Source of the DNA: CAXXOK01 sp963675655
Lineage (GTDB): Bacteria; Bacillota; Clostridia; Christensenellales; Aristaeellaceae
Assembly: GCA_963675655.1 (NCBI GenBank)
Contig: OY776489.1
Coordinates: 1,922,001 to 1,986,000, forward strand
DNA length: 64,000 nucleotides
Reading direction: 5' to 3'
Part shown: piece after piece, positions 1-8,263 of the stretch
How the letters are laid out: the number at the start of each line of letters is the position of its first letter
Numbering within the stretch: the stretch's first letter is position 1
Translations under genes and position numbers: made by a program
The notes under the pieces: model-generated
The model's input: only the letters and a program-made list of their open reading frames with translations
Databases searched by the model: none
Told to the model about the DNA's origin: nothing

Positions 1-155
1 TTGCCAAAGGAAATTTCCATCTCTTTGGGCAACTGCGCGCCCGGCGGCAGCGGCGGCAACGCAATGGAGTGCACGCTGTGCCCGCGGGCAATCAATTCTT
101 TGGCGGCTTCGCTGCCGAGCAGGCCGGTTCCGCCGATTATAAATATCTTCATCAT
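1..155 (-). CDS. NAD(P)-dependent epimerase/dehydratase-like protein, N-terminal part only
   Basis: The gene enters from the left edge on the minus strand and only its first 51 codons are visible. They begin MMKIFIIGGTGLLGSEAA, a beta-strand followed by the glycine-rich GGTGLLG dinucleotide-binding turn of an extended short-chain dehydrogenase (Rossmann) fold. The ATG at 155 (or the adjacent one at 152) lies about 7 bases after an AAAGGA ribosome binding site. The gene is divergent from the TetR gene at 343 and has its own promoter overlapping the TetR promoter, so co-regulation by that TetR protein is likely. The substrate cannot be told from this fragment; NmrA-like or sugar-epimerase relatives remain possible. 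Confidence 0.72.
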   Translation of the reverse strand, partial: MMKIFIIGGTGLLGSEAAKELIARGHSVHSIALPPLPPGAQLPKEMEISFG

Positions 156-181
156 AGTAACATCCTTTCCTGTCAGGTCTA

Positions 182-210
182 TTGACGAATCTCTCCGTCA
201 CCTATATAAT
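182..210 (+). promoter_or_regulatory. Sigma-A-type promoter for the TetR gene
   Basis: TTGACG (182-187), a 17-base spacer and a perfect TATAAT (205-210) form a near-consensus vegetative promoter. The predicted start near 217 leaves a leader of about 125 bases before the TetR ATG at 343. The -10 box interleaves with the -10 box of the divergent minus-strand promoter. Confidence 0.75.
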
Positions 211-235
211 ACAGACACGGTGTTGTTTTCACAAC
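183..235. promoter_or_regulatory. Two inverted repeats, candidate TetR operators
   Basis: TGACG-N8-CGTCA spans 183-200 and GTTGT-N4-ACAAC spans 222-235. The first covers the plus promoter's -35 box and the minus promoter's start region; the second covers the minus promoter's -35 box and the plus start region. A dimeric repressor on either would block both promoters, the usual arrangement for a TetR protein controlling itself and a divergent target. The repeats are short, so the operator assignment is inference. Confidence 0.45.
206..234 (-). promoter_or_regulatory. Divergent promoter for the epimerase-like gene
   Basis: Read on the minus strand, TTGTGA (234-229), a 17-base spacer and TATTAT (211-206) make a good sigma-A promoter firing toward the epimerase start at 155. 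Its -10 box occupies almost the same bases as the -10 box of the plus-strand promoter, so polymerase can occupy only one of the two at a time. Confidence 0.6.
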
Positions 236-342
236 CATCAGATGTTTTTGTAGTGGTATGTAGCAAACACTTCTGCCGGAGGTGTTGGGTAACCATCAAA
301 TTACTTGTAAAGAACGCAAAATGGAACAGGGAGGGAACCACC

Positions 343-933
343 ATGGCAGAAAAAGAAAACCAACGCGTGCGCTTAACCAAACAATTGCTGAAAACCAGCT
401 TAATGGAACTGATGAAGGAAAAACCGATCGGCAAAATCCATGTGAAGGAAATTTGTGAAAATGCGGAAATCAACCGCTCAACCTTTTACGTGTATTATCC
501 TGATCCATACGCACTGCTGGATGAAATACAAAACGAGCTGGTAGCGCATGTGCGGGAGCATCTGGACAAAATCGATTCCGATGCCGTGAGCGAAACCTAC
601 CTGGAAGCGCTAATGGAGTATATACGCGATCACGCGGATATTTTCCGTACGCTGTTGTGTCGGCAGGATAATATGCTTTTCCAGTCCGGCTTTGTGGAGG
701 CGTCGCTTTCCAACCTGCGCAAAGGCGTACCGCTGAAAGAATCGGAAACGGTGAATGAATACATCTATGTATACCTTATCATGGGGTGTCTGAGTATGAT
801 CAAGCGGTGGATTGAGGCTGATTTTGACATGCCCTGTCAGGAAATGGCCAGTTTGCTGTTTACCCTTTCGGATAGCGCAGTGGTGCCCTTTGCGCAAATT
901 GTATCCGGGGAGTCCGGCGACAAAGGAGAATAA
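343..933 (+). CDS. TetR/AcrR family transcriptional regulator
   Basis: This 196-residue protein has the TetR architecture: an N-terminal three-helix DNA-binding domain (about residues 9-60) with the helix-turn-helix around VKEICENAEINRSTFYVYY, then an all-helical ligand-binding and dimerisation domain with no recognisable subfamily signature. The ATG at 343 was chosen over upstream in-frame codons because it sits 8 bases after GGGAGGG and the TetR fold begins there. It ends 2 bases before the LysR gene at 936, so the two are probably co-transcribed. The overlapping divergent promoters upstream suggest autoregulation and control of the neighbouring epimerase-like gene. The effector is unknown. 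Confidence 0.88.
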   Translation: MAEKENQRVRLTKQLLKTSLMELMKEKPIGKIHVKEICENAEINRSTFYVYYPDPYALLDEIQNELVAHVREHLDKIDSDAVSETYLEALMEYIRDHADIFRTLLCRQDNMLFQSGFVEASLSNLRKGVPLKESETVNEYIYVYLIMGCLSMIKRWIEADFDMPCQEMASLLFTLSDSAVVPFAQIVSGESGDKGE

Positions 934-935
934 CC

Positions 936-1892
936 ATGACGCTTCAGCAACTCAAATACCTGCTTGAGATTGTGCGCCGCGGATCGATCAATCAGGCGGC
1001 CAAGCATTTATATATCACCCAGCCGAGCCTTTCCAGTGCGATGAAGGAGCTGGAAACGGAAATGGGGCTGGAGCTGTTTGTGCGCACACCCCGCGGCATC
1101 ACCCTTTCGGCAGACGGGGTGGAATTTCTCAGTTATGCGCGGCAGGTGGTGGAGCAGGCCGATTTACTGGAGCAGCGTTACCGCAACAAGCCGCCCGCGC
1201 GGCAGCTGTGCGCTGTTTCCACACAGCATTACGCGTTTGCCGTTAATGCACTGGTGAACCTTATCCGCGCCACGGATGCGGAGGAATATGAAATTACCCT
1301 GCGGGAAACGCGCACCTATGAAATCATTCAGGATGTGAAGGCGATGCGCAGCGAAATCGGCATTCTGTATATGAACAGCTTCAACAAAAAGGTAATCCGC
1401 AAGCTGCTTAGGGAAAGCCATCTGGATTTTCATCCCCTGTTTACGGCAAAACCCCATATTTTCATCAGCACCCAAAACCCGTTGGCGGGGCGTACAGCCG
1501 TAACACTGGAGGAGCTGGAACCTTACCCGTATCTATCCTTCGAACAGGGCGAATACAACAGCTTCTATTTTTCCGAGGAGATTTTAAGCACGGTTTCCCG
1601 CCCGAAAAGCATCCATGTCAGCGACCGGGCAACGCTGTTTAACCTGCTGATTGGCCTGAACGGGTATACCATTTCCACCGGGTTGGTCAGCGCGGACCTG
1701 AACGGGGAAAACATTACCGCGATCCCCCTGTTGGTGGAGGAGAATATACAAATCGGCTGGGTGGGGAATCATCAGGCGCGCCTGAGCCAGACGGCGGTTG
1801 CGTACCTGCGGGAATTAAAGGCGGTAATCGGAGCCTATGGGCTGCCGGTTCCCGCGGATGATGATATAGGAAAAATCGATAACGAACTATAA
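936..1892 (+). CDS. LysR family transcriptional regulator
   Basis: The 318-residue length is typical of LysR-type regulators. Residues 1-60 form the winged helix-turn-helix, with the hallmark INQAAKHLYITQPSLSSAMK stretch, followed by a two-lobed effector-binding domain like periplasmic binding proteins. The start overlaps the GGAG ribosome binding site at the end of the TetR gene, implying translational coupling. A 13-base inverted repeat (1902-1914) lies between this gene and the MetE-like gene downstream. A simple model is that this regulator controls the methionine synthase in response to a sulfur-amino-acid metabolite, as MetR does in proteobacteria. That link rests on adjacency only. Confidence 0.9.
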   Translation: MTLQQLKYLLEIVRRGSINQAAKHLYITQPSLSSAMKELETEMGLELFVRTPRGITLSADGVEFLSYARQVVEQADLLEQRYRNKPPARQLCAVSTQHYAFAVNALVNLIRATDAEEYEITLRETRTYEIIQDVKAMRSEIGILYMNSFNKKVIRKLLRESHLDFHPLFTAKPHIFISTQNPLAGRTAVTLEELEPYPYLSFEQGEYNSFYFSEEILSTVSRPKSIHVSDRATLFNLLIGLNGYTISTGLVSADLNGENITAIPLLVEENIQIGWVGNHQARLSQTAVAYLRELKAVIGAYGLPVPADDDIGKIDNEL

Positions 1893-1901
1893 AAAGTTGG
1901 A

Positions 1902-1914
1902 GTTACCCTATAAC
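1902..1914. promoter_or_regulatory. Candidate LysR-type operator
   Basis: GTTA-CCCTA-TAAC is an interrupted palindrome of the size and half-site form (T-N11-A-like) bound by LysR-type regulators. It begins 10 bases after the LysR stop codon and lies 53 bases before the MetE-like start. No convincing -35/-10 pair was found beside it, so the role is inferred from position and symmetry. Confidence 0.35.
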
Positions 1915-1966
1915 AAGCCAATCATGGTAAGCTGATCCCAATCCAAAAAGGAAAGGGGCATGAACC

Positions 1967-3100
1967 ATGAGTGATATGCAAAACGCAAAGCGGGCAGTGC
2001 CGTTTCGCTGCGATGTGGTCGGCAGTTACCTGCGGCCGCAGGTGCTGAAAACCGCGCGCAGGCAGCATGCGGCAGGAGAACTGACGGATGCGCAGCTGGC
2101 GGAGGTGGAGGATCGGGAAATTCGCAAGCTGGTGGAAAAACAAAAACAGGCGGGGCTGCAAGCCGTAACGGATGGGGAGTTCCGCCGCAGTTACTGGCAT
2201 TTGGACTTCTTCTGGGGTTTTGAAGGCATAGCGCATGTGACCATGAAGCACGGATACTTTTTTCATGGGGAAGAAACGCGGGCCGATTCGGCACGGCTGT
2301 GCGGTAAAATCCGGTTTACCGATGCGCACCCGTTCCTTACACATTACCGTTTCCTCAAAGCGATTGCCGGGGACGATGTACTAGCGCGCCAAACCATTCC
2401 CGCCCCTGCCCAACTGCTGGTGGAGCTGCTGCGGGATGAGAACGCGGAAACCGTGGATGCGATCTACCCCGACCGGGAAGACCTGTACCGCGATATTTCG
2501 GCGGCGTATCATCAGGCAATACTGGCGTTTTACGCGCTGGGATGCCGCAATATTCAGCTGGACGACTGCACATGGGGTATGCTTTGCGACCCGAAATTGA
2601 TTGGCTTTCTGAATGCGCAGGGCACACAGGCTGAAGCGGTACAGGCTTTATATGGCAGGCTGAACAACGACGCCATTGCAGGGCTTCCGGCGGATTTGGC
2701 CATTACCACGCACGTATGCCGCGGAAATTACCATTCCACATGGGCAGGCTCCGGCGGGTACGAACCAGTGGCGGCTACGCTGTTTGGGCAGGAAAATGTA
2801 CAGGCGTACTATTTGGAGTTTGATACGGAACGCGCGGGTGGCTTTGCACCGCTGGCGGCGGTAAACGGCGATAAAAAAGTGGTACTAGGGCTGCTTTCCT
2901 CTAAAACGGGAGAGTTGGAGGATAAGGCGCAGATCATCGCGCGCATTCGGGAAGCGGAAAAAGTTGTACCGCTGGATCGGCTGTGTTTAAGCCCACAGTG
3001 CGGCTTTGCCTCTACGGAGGAGGGAAACATCCTCACCGAGGAGCAGCAATGGGACAAAATCCGCCTGATACAGGAAATTGCACAGGAGGTATGGGCGTAA
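1967..3100 (+). CDS. Cobalamin-independent methionine synthase II family protein (MetE C-terminal-like)
   Basis: The 377-residue protein matches the stand-alone MetE catalytic domain family typified by Bacillus YxjG/YxjH, which transfers a methyl group to homocysteine or a related thiol. It has the N-terminal DVVGSYLRP segment, the conserved TDGEFRR motif near residue 67, and likely zinc-site residues in ITTHVCRGN (about residue 245) and LSPQCGFAS (about residue 345). It lacks the duplicated N-terminal barrel of full-length MetE, so its methyl donor may differ from polyglutamylated methyl-tetrahydrofolate. The ATG at 1967 follows GGAAAGGGG. No S-box or T-box is visible upstream; control is more likely by the adjacent LysR protein. 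Confidence 0.87.
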   Translation: MSDMQNAKRAVPFRCDVVGSYLRPQVLKTARRQHAAGELTDAQLAEVEDREIRKLVEKQKQAGLQAVTDGEFRRSYWHLDFFWGFEGIAHVTMKHGYFFHGEETRADSARLCGKIRFTDAHPFLTHYRFLKAIAGDDVLARQTIPAPAQLLVELLRDENAETVDAIYPDREDLYRDISAAYHQAILAFYALGCRNIQLDDCTWGMLCDPKLIGFLNAQGTQAEAVQALYGRLNNDAIAGLPADLAITTHVCRGNYHSTWAGSGGYEPVAATLFGQENVQAYYLEFDTERAGGFAPLAAVNGDKKVVLGLLSSKTGELEDKAQIIARIREAEKVVPLDRLCLSPQCGFASTEEGNILTEEQQWDKIRLIQEIAQEVWA

Positions 3101-3144
3101 GCAACCTCCGGCAATGTGGCATGCCATTACAATAGAAGAAACTG

Positions 3145-3205
3145 CGGGGCGCTGCCCCGGCGAAACGCAAACGAACCGGCTTCGTTTGCGTTTTGCTTTG
3201 CAAAA
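3145..3205 (-). repeat. Three-hairpin element, single copy, minus orientation; may also terminate the MetE-like transcript
   Basis: Three consecutive hairpins follow the MetE-like gene: GGGGC-gct-GCCCC (3145-3157); a 13-bp stem AAACGCAAACGAA paired with 3181-3193 across a CCGGC loop; and TTTTGC-ttt-GCAAAA (3191-3205). The long stem is followed by TTTT and can act as an intrinsic terminator on the plus strand. The order G/C-rich hairpin, middle hairpin, small triloop hairpin matches the elements after ileS and secA. The rest of 3206-3446 holds no convincing gene or riboswitch. Confidence 0.55.
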
Positions 3206-3446
3206 GGGGATGCGGCAGGGAACGGTCGTTTGTAATTTGTGTATCATTAACCGATCATGTAGTGCCTTCCTAATTTTACGTTTCAGGGAGGATGCTGTTT
3301 GTATTGCCGAGATACAGATTTACCGAAAATTTACAGACATTCTGGGCGTTGTGCATCACGGGGCACGCCTCATGCCGCGGGGCAAAAGGCGTGGCGGCGG
3401 GGCGTAAGCGCACGCAATCCTCCTGGGTTTCCCCATGCGCAAACGC

Positions 3447-3475
3447 TTGAAAGATAAAGCGTGATGCGGTATACT
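3447..3475 (+). promoter_or_regulatory. Sigma-A-type promoter for fhs
   Basis: TTGAAA (3447-3452), a 17-base spacer and TATACT (3470-3475) give a strong vegetative promoter. The expected start near 3482 leaves a short leader of about 28 bases before the fhs ATG, leaving no room for a riboswitch. Confidence 0.75.
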
Positions 3476-3509
3476 GTGTTCACTTGCATTCACGCTGGGA
3501 GGTACAGGG

Positions 3510-5180
3510 ATGGCCACCGATTTGGATATCGCACGACAAGCAACACTGGAACCGATAGCAACCATCGCTCAAAGGGCGGGTTTCCTGCCGGATACGCTTT
3601 CCCCGTATGGGAAATACATTGCCAAGATCAACGCCCGGGAATACCGGACGATGCCTGATAAAGCCAAGCTGATTCTGGTTACCGCGATCAATCCCACACC
3701 CGCGGGCGAAGGGAAAACGACGGTTTCCGTGGCGCTGGCCGACGGAATGACCGCCTGTTCTAAAAATGCCATGCTGGCGCTGCGGGAACCTTCGCTGGGA
3801 CCGGTGTTCGGCATGAAGGGCGGTGCGACCGGCGGCGGACATGCCCAAGTTGTGCCGATGGAGAATATCAACCTGCATTTTACAGGCGATTTGCACGCCA
3901 TTACTGCCGCCAACAACCTGCTTTGCGCCATGGTGGATAACCATATCCAGCAGGGCAACGAACTGGGGATCGACCCCCGGCAGGTTACGTTCCGCCATTG
4001 TCTGGACGTGAACGACCGCCAGCTGCGCCAAATTGTGCAGGGGCTGGGCGGTAAAAAGAACGGTACCCCCCGCGAAGACGGTTTTGATATTACCGCTGCC
4101 AGCGAAGTGATGGCGGTATTCTGCCTCGCCTCCAGTCTGGAGGATTTAAAGGCGCGGCTGAGCCGTATGGTGGTTGCCTACACCGCAAACGGTAAACCCG
4201 TTACCTGCGGGCAGGTCGGTGCAGCAGGCGCGATGTGCGCGCTTTTGCGCGAGGCGTTTGACCCCAATCTGGTACAAACGCTGGATGGCACGCCCTGCTT
4301 GATGCACGGCGGCCCCTTTGCCAATATCGCGCACGGCTGCAACAGTGTAGCCGCAACGAGTTTGGCACTGAAAATGGCCGATTATGTGATAACCGAAGCC
4401 GGTTTCGGCGCAGACCTTGGCGCGGAGAAGTTTTTGGATATCAAATGCCGCATGAACAGCCTGTGGCCCAACGCGGTGGTGCTGGTCGCCACCCTGCGTG
4501 CGCTGAAGCACCACGGCGGTGCGGCAAAGACCGCGCTGGCGGAGCCGTCGCAGGACGCGCTTGCCAAGGGTATGGAAAACCTGCTATCCCACGCGCGCAA
4601 CATCCGCACTGTATGGCAAACGCCTGTGGTTGTGGCGCTGAACCATTTTATTACCGATTCGCAGGATGAAATCGCTTTTGTACGCGATACGCTCGCGCAA
4701 CAGGGCGTGGCCTGCGAACTCTGCGACGGTTGGGCGCAGGGGGGAAAGGGGGCGATCGGTTTGGCAGAAGCAGTCTGCCGGGCTGCCGATAGCAACCCCG
4801 CACCGGCGCCCCATTACACCTACGCCGATGAAGATACGCTGGAAGGTAAAATTACCGCGGTTGCCACGCGCGTATACCACGCCGCCGATGTGCAGTTTAC
4901 CGACGAGGCGCGTAAAGCGCTGGAACGCTTCACGGCGGATGGCTTCGGCCATTGCCCTGTATGTATGGCTAAAACCCAGTACAGCATGAGCGATAATCCC
5001 GCCCTGCGCGGCGCACCGGAGGGTTACACCTTAACGGTACGCTCCGCCCGCCTCAGCGCGGGGGCAGGCTTCGTGGTCGCCTTTACCGGCAACATCATCG
5101 CCATGCCGGGGCTGCCGAAACAACCGGCGGCGCTGGGGATTGACGTGGATGACCAGGGGAATATAACCGGGTTGTTTTAA
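3510..5180 (+). CDS. fhs: Formate--tetrahydrofolate ligase
   Basis: This cytoplasmic enzyme makes 10-formyl-tetrahydrofolate from formate, ATP and tetrahydrofolate, feeding purine synthesis and, in acetogens, the methyl branch of the Wood-Ljungdahl pathway. The 556-residue length is full size. The ATP-binding loop TPAGEGKTT is at residues 63-71, followed by the family-specific REPSLGPVFGMKGGATGGG segment around residue 95 and the C-terminal MPGLPKQPAALGIDVDDQG signature. The gene has its own promoter at 3447-3475 and an RBS GGGAGG ahead of the ATG. No other one-carbon genes adjoin it here, so whether it works in acetogenesis or only in folate recycling cannot be decided. Confidence 0.97.
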   Translation: MATDLDIARQATLEPIATIAQRAGFLPDTLSPYGKYIAKINAREYRTMPDKAKLILVTAINPTPAGEGKTTVSVALADGMTACSKNAMLALREPSLGPVFGMKGGATGGGHAQVVPMENINLHFTGDLHAITAANNLLCAMVDNHIQQGNELGIDPRQVTFRHCLDVNDRQLRQIVQGLGGKKNGTPREDGFDITAASEVMAVFCLASSLEDLKARLSRMVVAYTANGKPVTCGQVGAAGAMCALLREAFDPNLVQTLDGTPCLMHGGPFANIAHGCNSVAATSLALKMADYVITEAGFGADLGAEKFLDIKCRMNSLWPNAVVLVATLRALKHHGGAAKTALAEPSQDALAKGMENLLSHARNIRTVWQTPVVVALNHFITDSQDEIAFVRDTLAQQGVACELCDGWAQGGKGAIGLAEAVCRAADSNPAPAPHYTYADEDTLEGKITAVATRVYHAADVQFTDEARKALERFTADGFGHCPVCMAKTQYSMSDNPALRGAPEGYTLTVRSARLSAGAGFVVAFTGNIIAMPGLPKQPAALGIDVDDQGNITGLF

Positions 5181-5211
5181 TTAAGCCATTGAAAAACCCC
5201 GTTCATTTTCA

Positions 5212-5243
5212 GGCTGCCGCCCCCACAGGGGCACGCTGCAGCC
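5212..5243 (+). other. Stable intergenic hairpin between fhs and the Lrp gene
   Basis: GGCTGC (5212-5217) pairs with GCAGCC (5238-5243), and an inner CCCC/GGGG stem closes on an ACA loop. There is no U-tract, so it is not a standard terminator. It may stabilise the fhs 3' end or shape the leader of the Lrp/aminotransferase pair. Confidence 0.4.
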
Positions 5244-5287
5244 GTTTGGAGACGGAAAACCCGTCTATTTGAAAGGAGTCGTTACCT

Positions 5288-5779
5288 GTGCAGAATATGC
5301 AGATTGAACTTTTACAGCTGCTTCAGCAGGATTGTCGCCTACCGCTTGAAAAAATTGCCGTTATGATGGGGCAGACCCCCGAAACGATCGGCGCGATGAT
5401 CGACGATATGGAAAAACGCGGCGTTATCCTGCGCTATTCGCCCGTCATCAACTGGGATAAAACCGAAAAAGAGCGCGTGGAAGCGATGATTGAGGTTCGC
5501 GTAACCCCGCAGCGGGACGAGGGCTTTGACGCGATTGCCAAACGCATCTACCGGTTTGACGAAGTGAAAACCGTGTATTTAATGAGCGGCGCTTACGACC
5601 TGCTGCTGCTGGTAGAAGCGCATACCTTAAAGGAGCTGGGGTACTTTGTCAGCACCAAGCTGAGCGTGCTGGACAGCGTTACCGGCACAGCCACCCATTT
5701 TGTACTCAAGCGTTATAAGAGCGACGGCGTGATTTTCGAAGGCGAGCAGCCGGATAAGCGACTGGCGGTGAATCCCTGA
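5288..5779 (+). CDS. Lrp/AsnC family transcriptional regulator
   Basis: The 163-residue protein has an N-terminal AsnC-type helix-turn-helix (about residues 5-60, with the SRLPLEKIAVMMG-like region seen as CRLPLEKIAVMMGQTPETI) and a C-terminal RAM ligand-binding domain (about residues 70-145) containing the conserved turn LMSGAYDLLLLVEA. The GTG at 5288 was chosen because AAAGGAG lies 9 bases upstream; an ATG three codons later is an alternative. The stop codon overlaps the start of the aminotransferase by one base (TGATG), so the two proteins are translationally coupled. In Bacillota such Lrp-aminotransferase pairs are usually local amino-acid responsive units. Confidence 0.92.
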   Translation: MQNMQIELLQLLQQDCRLPLEKIAVMMGQTPETIGAMIDDMEKRGVILRYSPVINWDKTEKERVEAMIEVRVTPQRDEGFDAIAKRIYRFDEVKTVYLMSGAYDLLLLVEAHTLKELGYFVSTKLSVLDSVTGTATHFVLKRYKSDGVIFEGEQPDKRLAVNP

Positions 5780-6957
5780 TGGAGTACAGCCGCTACATCA
5801 ACCCGGATATCGCGGCCGTACCTAAAAGCGGTATCCGCAAGTTCTTTGACATTGTGCAAACCATGCCGGGCGCGATCTCGCTCGGTGTGGGCGAACCGGA
5901 TTTCGTAACCCCTTACCATATCCGCAATGCCGCTATCGACAGCATTCTGGATGGGGAGACCCAGTACACAAGCAACTGGGGCCGCCTGTCTTTGCGCAAA
6001 GAGATTGCCCACTATCTGGAAACGCGCTACGGCCTTAGCTACAACCCGGAAAGCGAAGTACTGGTCACAGTCGGCGCCAGCGAGGGAATCGATCTGGCGA
6101 TGCGTGCCCTGCTCTGCCCGGGGGACGAGGTGCTGGTGCCCGAGCCCAGCTATGTAAGTTACCGCCCGTCGGTGGTGTTTGGCGGGGGCGTACCCGTGCC
6201 GATTAAAACCGACGAAGAGCATAACTTTGTGCTGACAGCCGAGGAACTGGAAAGCGCCATTACCCCGAAAACCAAGGCGGTTATTCTGCCTTACCCCAAT
6301 AACCCCACCGGCGCGATTATCGACCGCGCGGCACTGCAGCGGATTCGCGATGTGGTGGTACGCCACGACCTGCTTGTGATCAGCGATGAAATATACAGCG
6401 AGCTGTCCTATGGGCCGGAACCCCACGCGAGCATTGCGGAGCTTCCGGAAATGTGGGAACGCACCGTATACATCAACGGTTTCAGCAAAGCGTTCGCGAT
6501 GACGGGCTGGCGTGTCGGCTATATTTGCGCGCCCGCGCCGCTGATGGATGTAATGGTGAAAATCCATCAGTACACCATTATGTGCGCCTCCACGCAGGGG
6601 CAGGTTGCAGCGGAAGAGGCGCTAAAACAGGGGCGCGAGGACGGCTATGCCGATGTGCAAACCATGCGCCAGAGTTACGACCATCGCCGCAGGCTGATGT
6701 ACAATGCTTTCCGTAAGATGGGGCTGAGCTGCTTTGAACCGCTGGGCGCGTTTTACGTTTTCCCCAGTATTAAAAGCACAGGGCTGACCAGCGAAGCGTT
6801 TTGCGAGCGGCTGCTGATGGAAAAAGAAGTGGCCTGCGTGCCCGGCACGGCGTTTGGCGCGTGCGGGGAAGGGCACATCCGCTGCTGCTATGCGACCGCG
6901 CTGGATCAGCTGGATATAGCGCTGGAGCGGATAGCGGCGTTTGTAGAGAGCCTGTAA
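5779..6957 (+). CDS. Pyridoxal-phosphate-dependent aminotransferase, class I/II
   Basis: This 392-residue enzyme is a fold-type I aminotransferase of the aspartate/alanine/aromatic group. Visible landmarks are SLGVGEPDF near residue 35, the VTVGASEGIDLA cofactor-binding segment, PYPNNPTGA (substrate and PLP contacts), SDEIYSELSY, and the catalytic lysine in FSKAFAMTGWRVGY (Lys237). The C-terminal ALGAFYVFPS-like stretch and GEGHIRCCYA provide the conserved Arg for the carboxylate. It is coupled to the upstream Lrp gene by a TGATG overlap, so its amino-acid substrate is probably also the signal for that regulator. The exact substrate cannot be read from sequence. Confidence 0.93.
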   Translation: MEYSRYINPDIAAVPKSGIRKFFDIVQTMPGAISLGVGEPDFVTPYHIRNAAIDSILDGETQYTSNWGRLSLRKEIAHYLETRYGLSYNPESEVLVTVGASEGIDLAMRALLCPGDEVLVPEPSYVSYRPSVVFGGGVPVPIKTDEEHNFVLTAEELESAITPKTKAVILPYPNNPTGAIIDRAALQRIRDVVVRHDLLVISDEIYSELSYGPEPHASIAELPEMWERTVYINGFSKAFAMTGWRVGYICAPAPLMDVMVKIHQYTIMCASTQGQVAAEEALKQGREDGYADVQTMRQSYDHRRRLMYNAFRKMGLSCFEPLGAFYVFPSIKSTGLTSEAFCERLLMEKEVACVPGTAFGACGEGHIRCCYATALDQLDIALERIAAFVESL

Positions 6958-7047
6958 TTTTTACCGCTCCGTCCGGTGCGAGGATGAAGCCCCGCACCGG
7001 ATGGGCGACGTATGTTTTTTCTTTCGTGATCCAATAAGGAGGTACCC

Positions 7048-8229
7048 ATGCTGCGCAAATCCCTGGCACTGTTTTTACTGCTTTGTTTGCTACTCCCGCT
7101 TGCCGCCATAGCAACGGAGGACGACCAGGAAGTATACATTACCATTTTCGATTCGGATGGAACGGATATTACCGACGGCGACGTATCCGATGCCGCGGTA
7201 CCGGAATCCGAAGCGGTGGAAACGGTTGACCGTTCCGCACCCGTGTATGAATCGGACGGCTCCATTTTATTGAAGCTTACGTTTACGGGCGATTTTACCA
7301 TCGGCGAAAATGTGCAATATAGCGGGGAGTCCATCTTCGATCAGGAGCTGGATAAGCAGGACGGCGATTTAAACTTCCCGTTCCGTAATTTTAAAGATAT
7401 TTTGGAAAACGACGATTGGACCGTGCTGAATTTTGAAGGCACGCTGACCACCGCCGGGCGCAACCGCAATAAGCTGAACAACAGCTTTCTGTTCCGCGCC
7501 GATCCCTCTTATGTGTCCATGCTGCCGGATAACGGCGTGGAATGCGTATCGCTGGAGAACAACCACGTGCTGGATATGGGCGAGGATGGGCTTGCCGAAA
7601 CCAAGGAAACGCTGACCGGCGCGGGCGTTAGCTACTACTGCGAGAGCGAACCGCTGATCTTCACACTGAAAGGTGTAAAAATGGGTATGCTGGCATACCA
7701 GACCTTCGACCAGTACAGCCGCCTGTTTGATGAAGTACCCCAGGATGTAAAAACCCTGAAATCGCAGGGCTGCGAGGTTGTGGTAATTAGCTTTCACTGG
7801 GGCGCGGAAAAGGACTATTACCCCAATACGAACCAGCAGAAGCTGGCGAAACTGGCCATCGACGCGGGTGCGGATTTGATTGTAGGACACCACAGTCACC
7901 GCATAAACCCCATAGAAGAATATAAGGGTAAGTATATTGTGTATTCGCTGGGCAACTTCTGCTTTGCAGGCAACAGCAAGCCGGATGATATGAGCACCTT
8001 TGTATTCCAAATAAAACTGCGCGTGAAGGACGGCGTTTGTGAAAACGACAGCTTCATCATCATCCCGGCCCGTATTTCCAGCAATGGTAAATACAACGAT
8101 TTTATTCCGACCCCCTATACCAAACAGGAAAACATCGAAAGCCTGATAAGCGTGCTGAAAAAGAACGGCCAGAAGCTGGATAACCCCGTGGAGGAATACC
8201 CCCTGTCCTGGCCGGGCGAAGAAGAGTAA
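7048..8229 (+). CDS. CapA family protein (secreted metallophosphatase-like)
   Basis: The 393-residue protein starts with a signal peptide (MLRKSLALFLLLCLLLPLAA) and an acidic linker, then carries a PGA_cap domain of the calcineurin-like superfamily from about residue 75. Metal-site type motifs are LTFTGDFTIG, VLNFEGTLT, VSLENNHVLDMG, VISFHWGAE, VGHHSHRINP and YSLGNF. In Bacillus CapA supports poly-gamma-glutamate capsule export, but most clostridial homologues lack capB/capC and their role is unknown; no such partners occur here. It is probably exported and acts at the cell surface. A C-rich hairpin at 6972-7001 precedes it without a clear U-tract. Confidence 0.9.
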   Translation: MLRKSLALFLLLCLLLPLAAIATEDDQEVYITIFDSDGTDITDGDVSDAAVPESEAVETVDRSAPVYESDGSILLKLTFTGDFTIGENVQYSGESIFDQELDKQDGDLNFPFRNFKDILENDDWTVLNFEGTLTTAGRNRNKLNNSFLFRADPSYVSMLPDNGVECVSLENNHVLDMGEDGLAETKETLTGAGVSYYCESEPLIFTLKGVKMGMLAYQTFDQYSRLFDEVPQDVKTLKSQGCEVVVISFHWGAEKDYYPNTNQQKLAKLAIDAGADLIVGHHSHRINPIEEYKGKYIVYSLGNFCFAGNSKPDDMSTFVFQIKLRVKDGVCENDSFIIIPARISSNGKYNDFIPTPYTKQENIESLISVLKKNGQKLDNPVEEYPLSWPGEEE

Positions 8230-8263
8230 TCCATCCCGTGCGGGATGAAGCGGAGTGATTAAG

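Noticed and set aside
1893..1966. SAM riboswitch (S-box) or T-box before the MetE-like gene
   Set aside because: Only 74 bases separate the LysR and MetE-like genes and no aptamer core is present.
3206..3509. Tetrahydrofolate riboswitch before fhs
   Set aside because: The consensus core was not found and the promoter at 3447-3475 leaves a leader of only about 28 bases.
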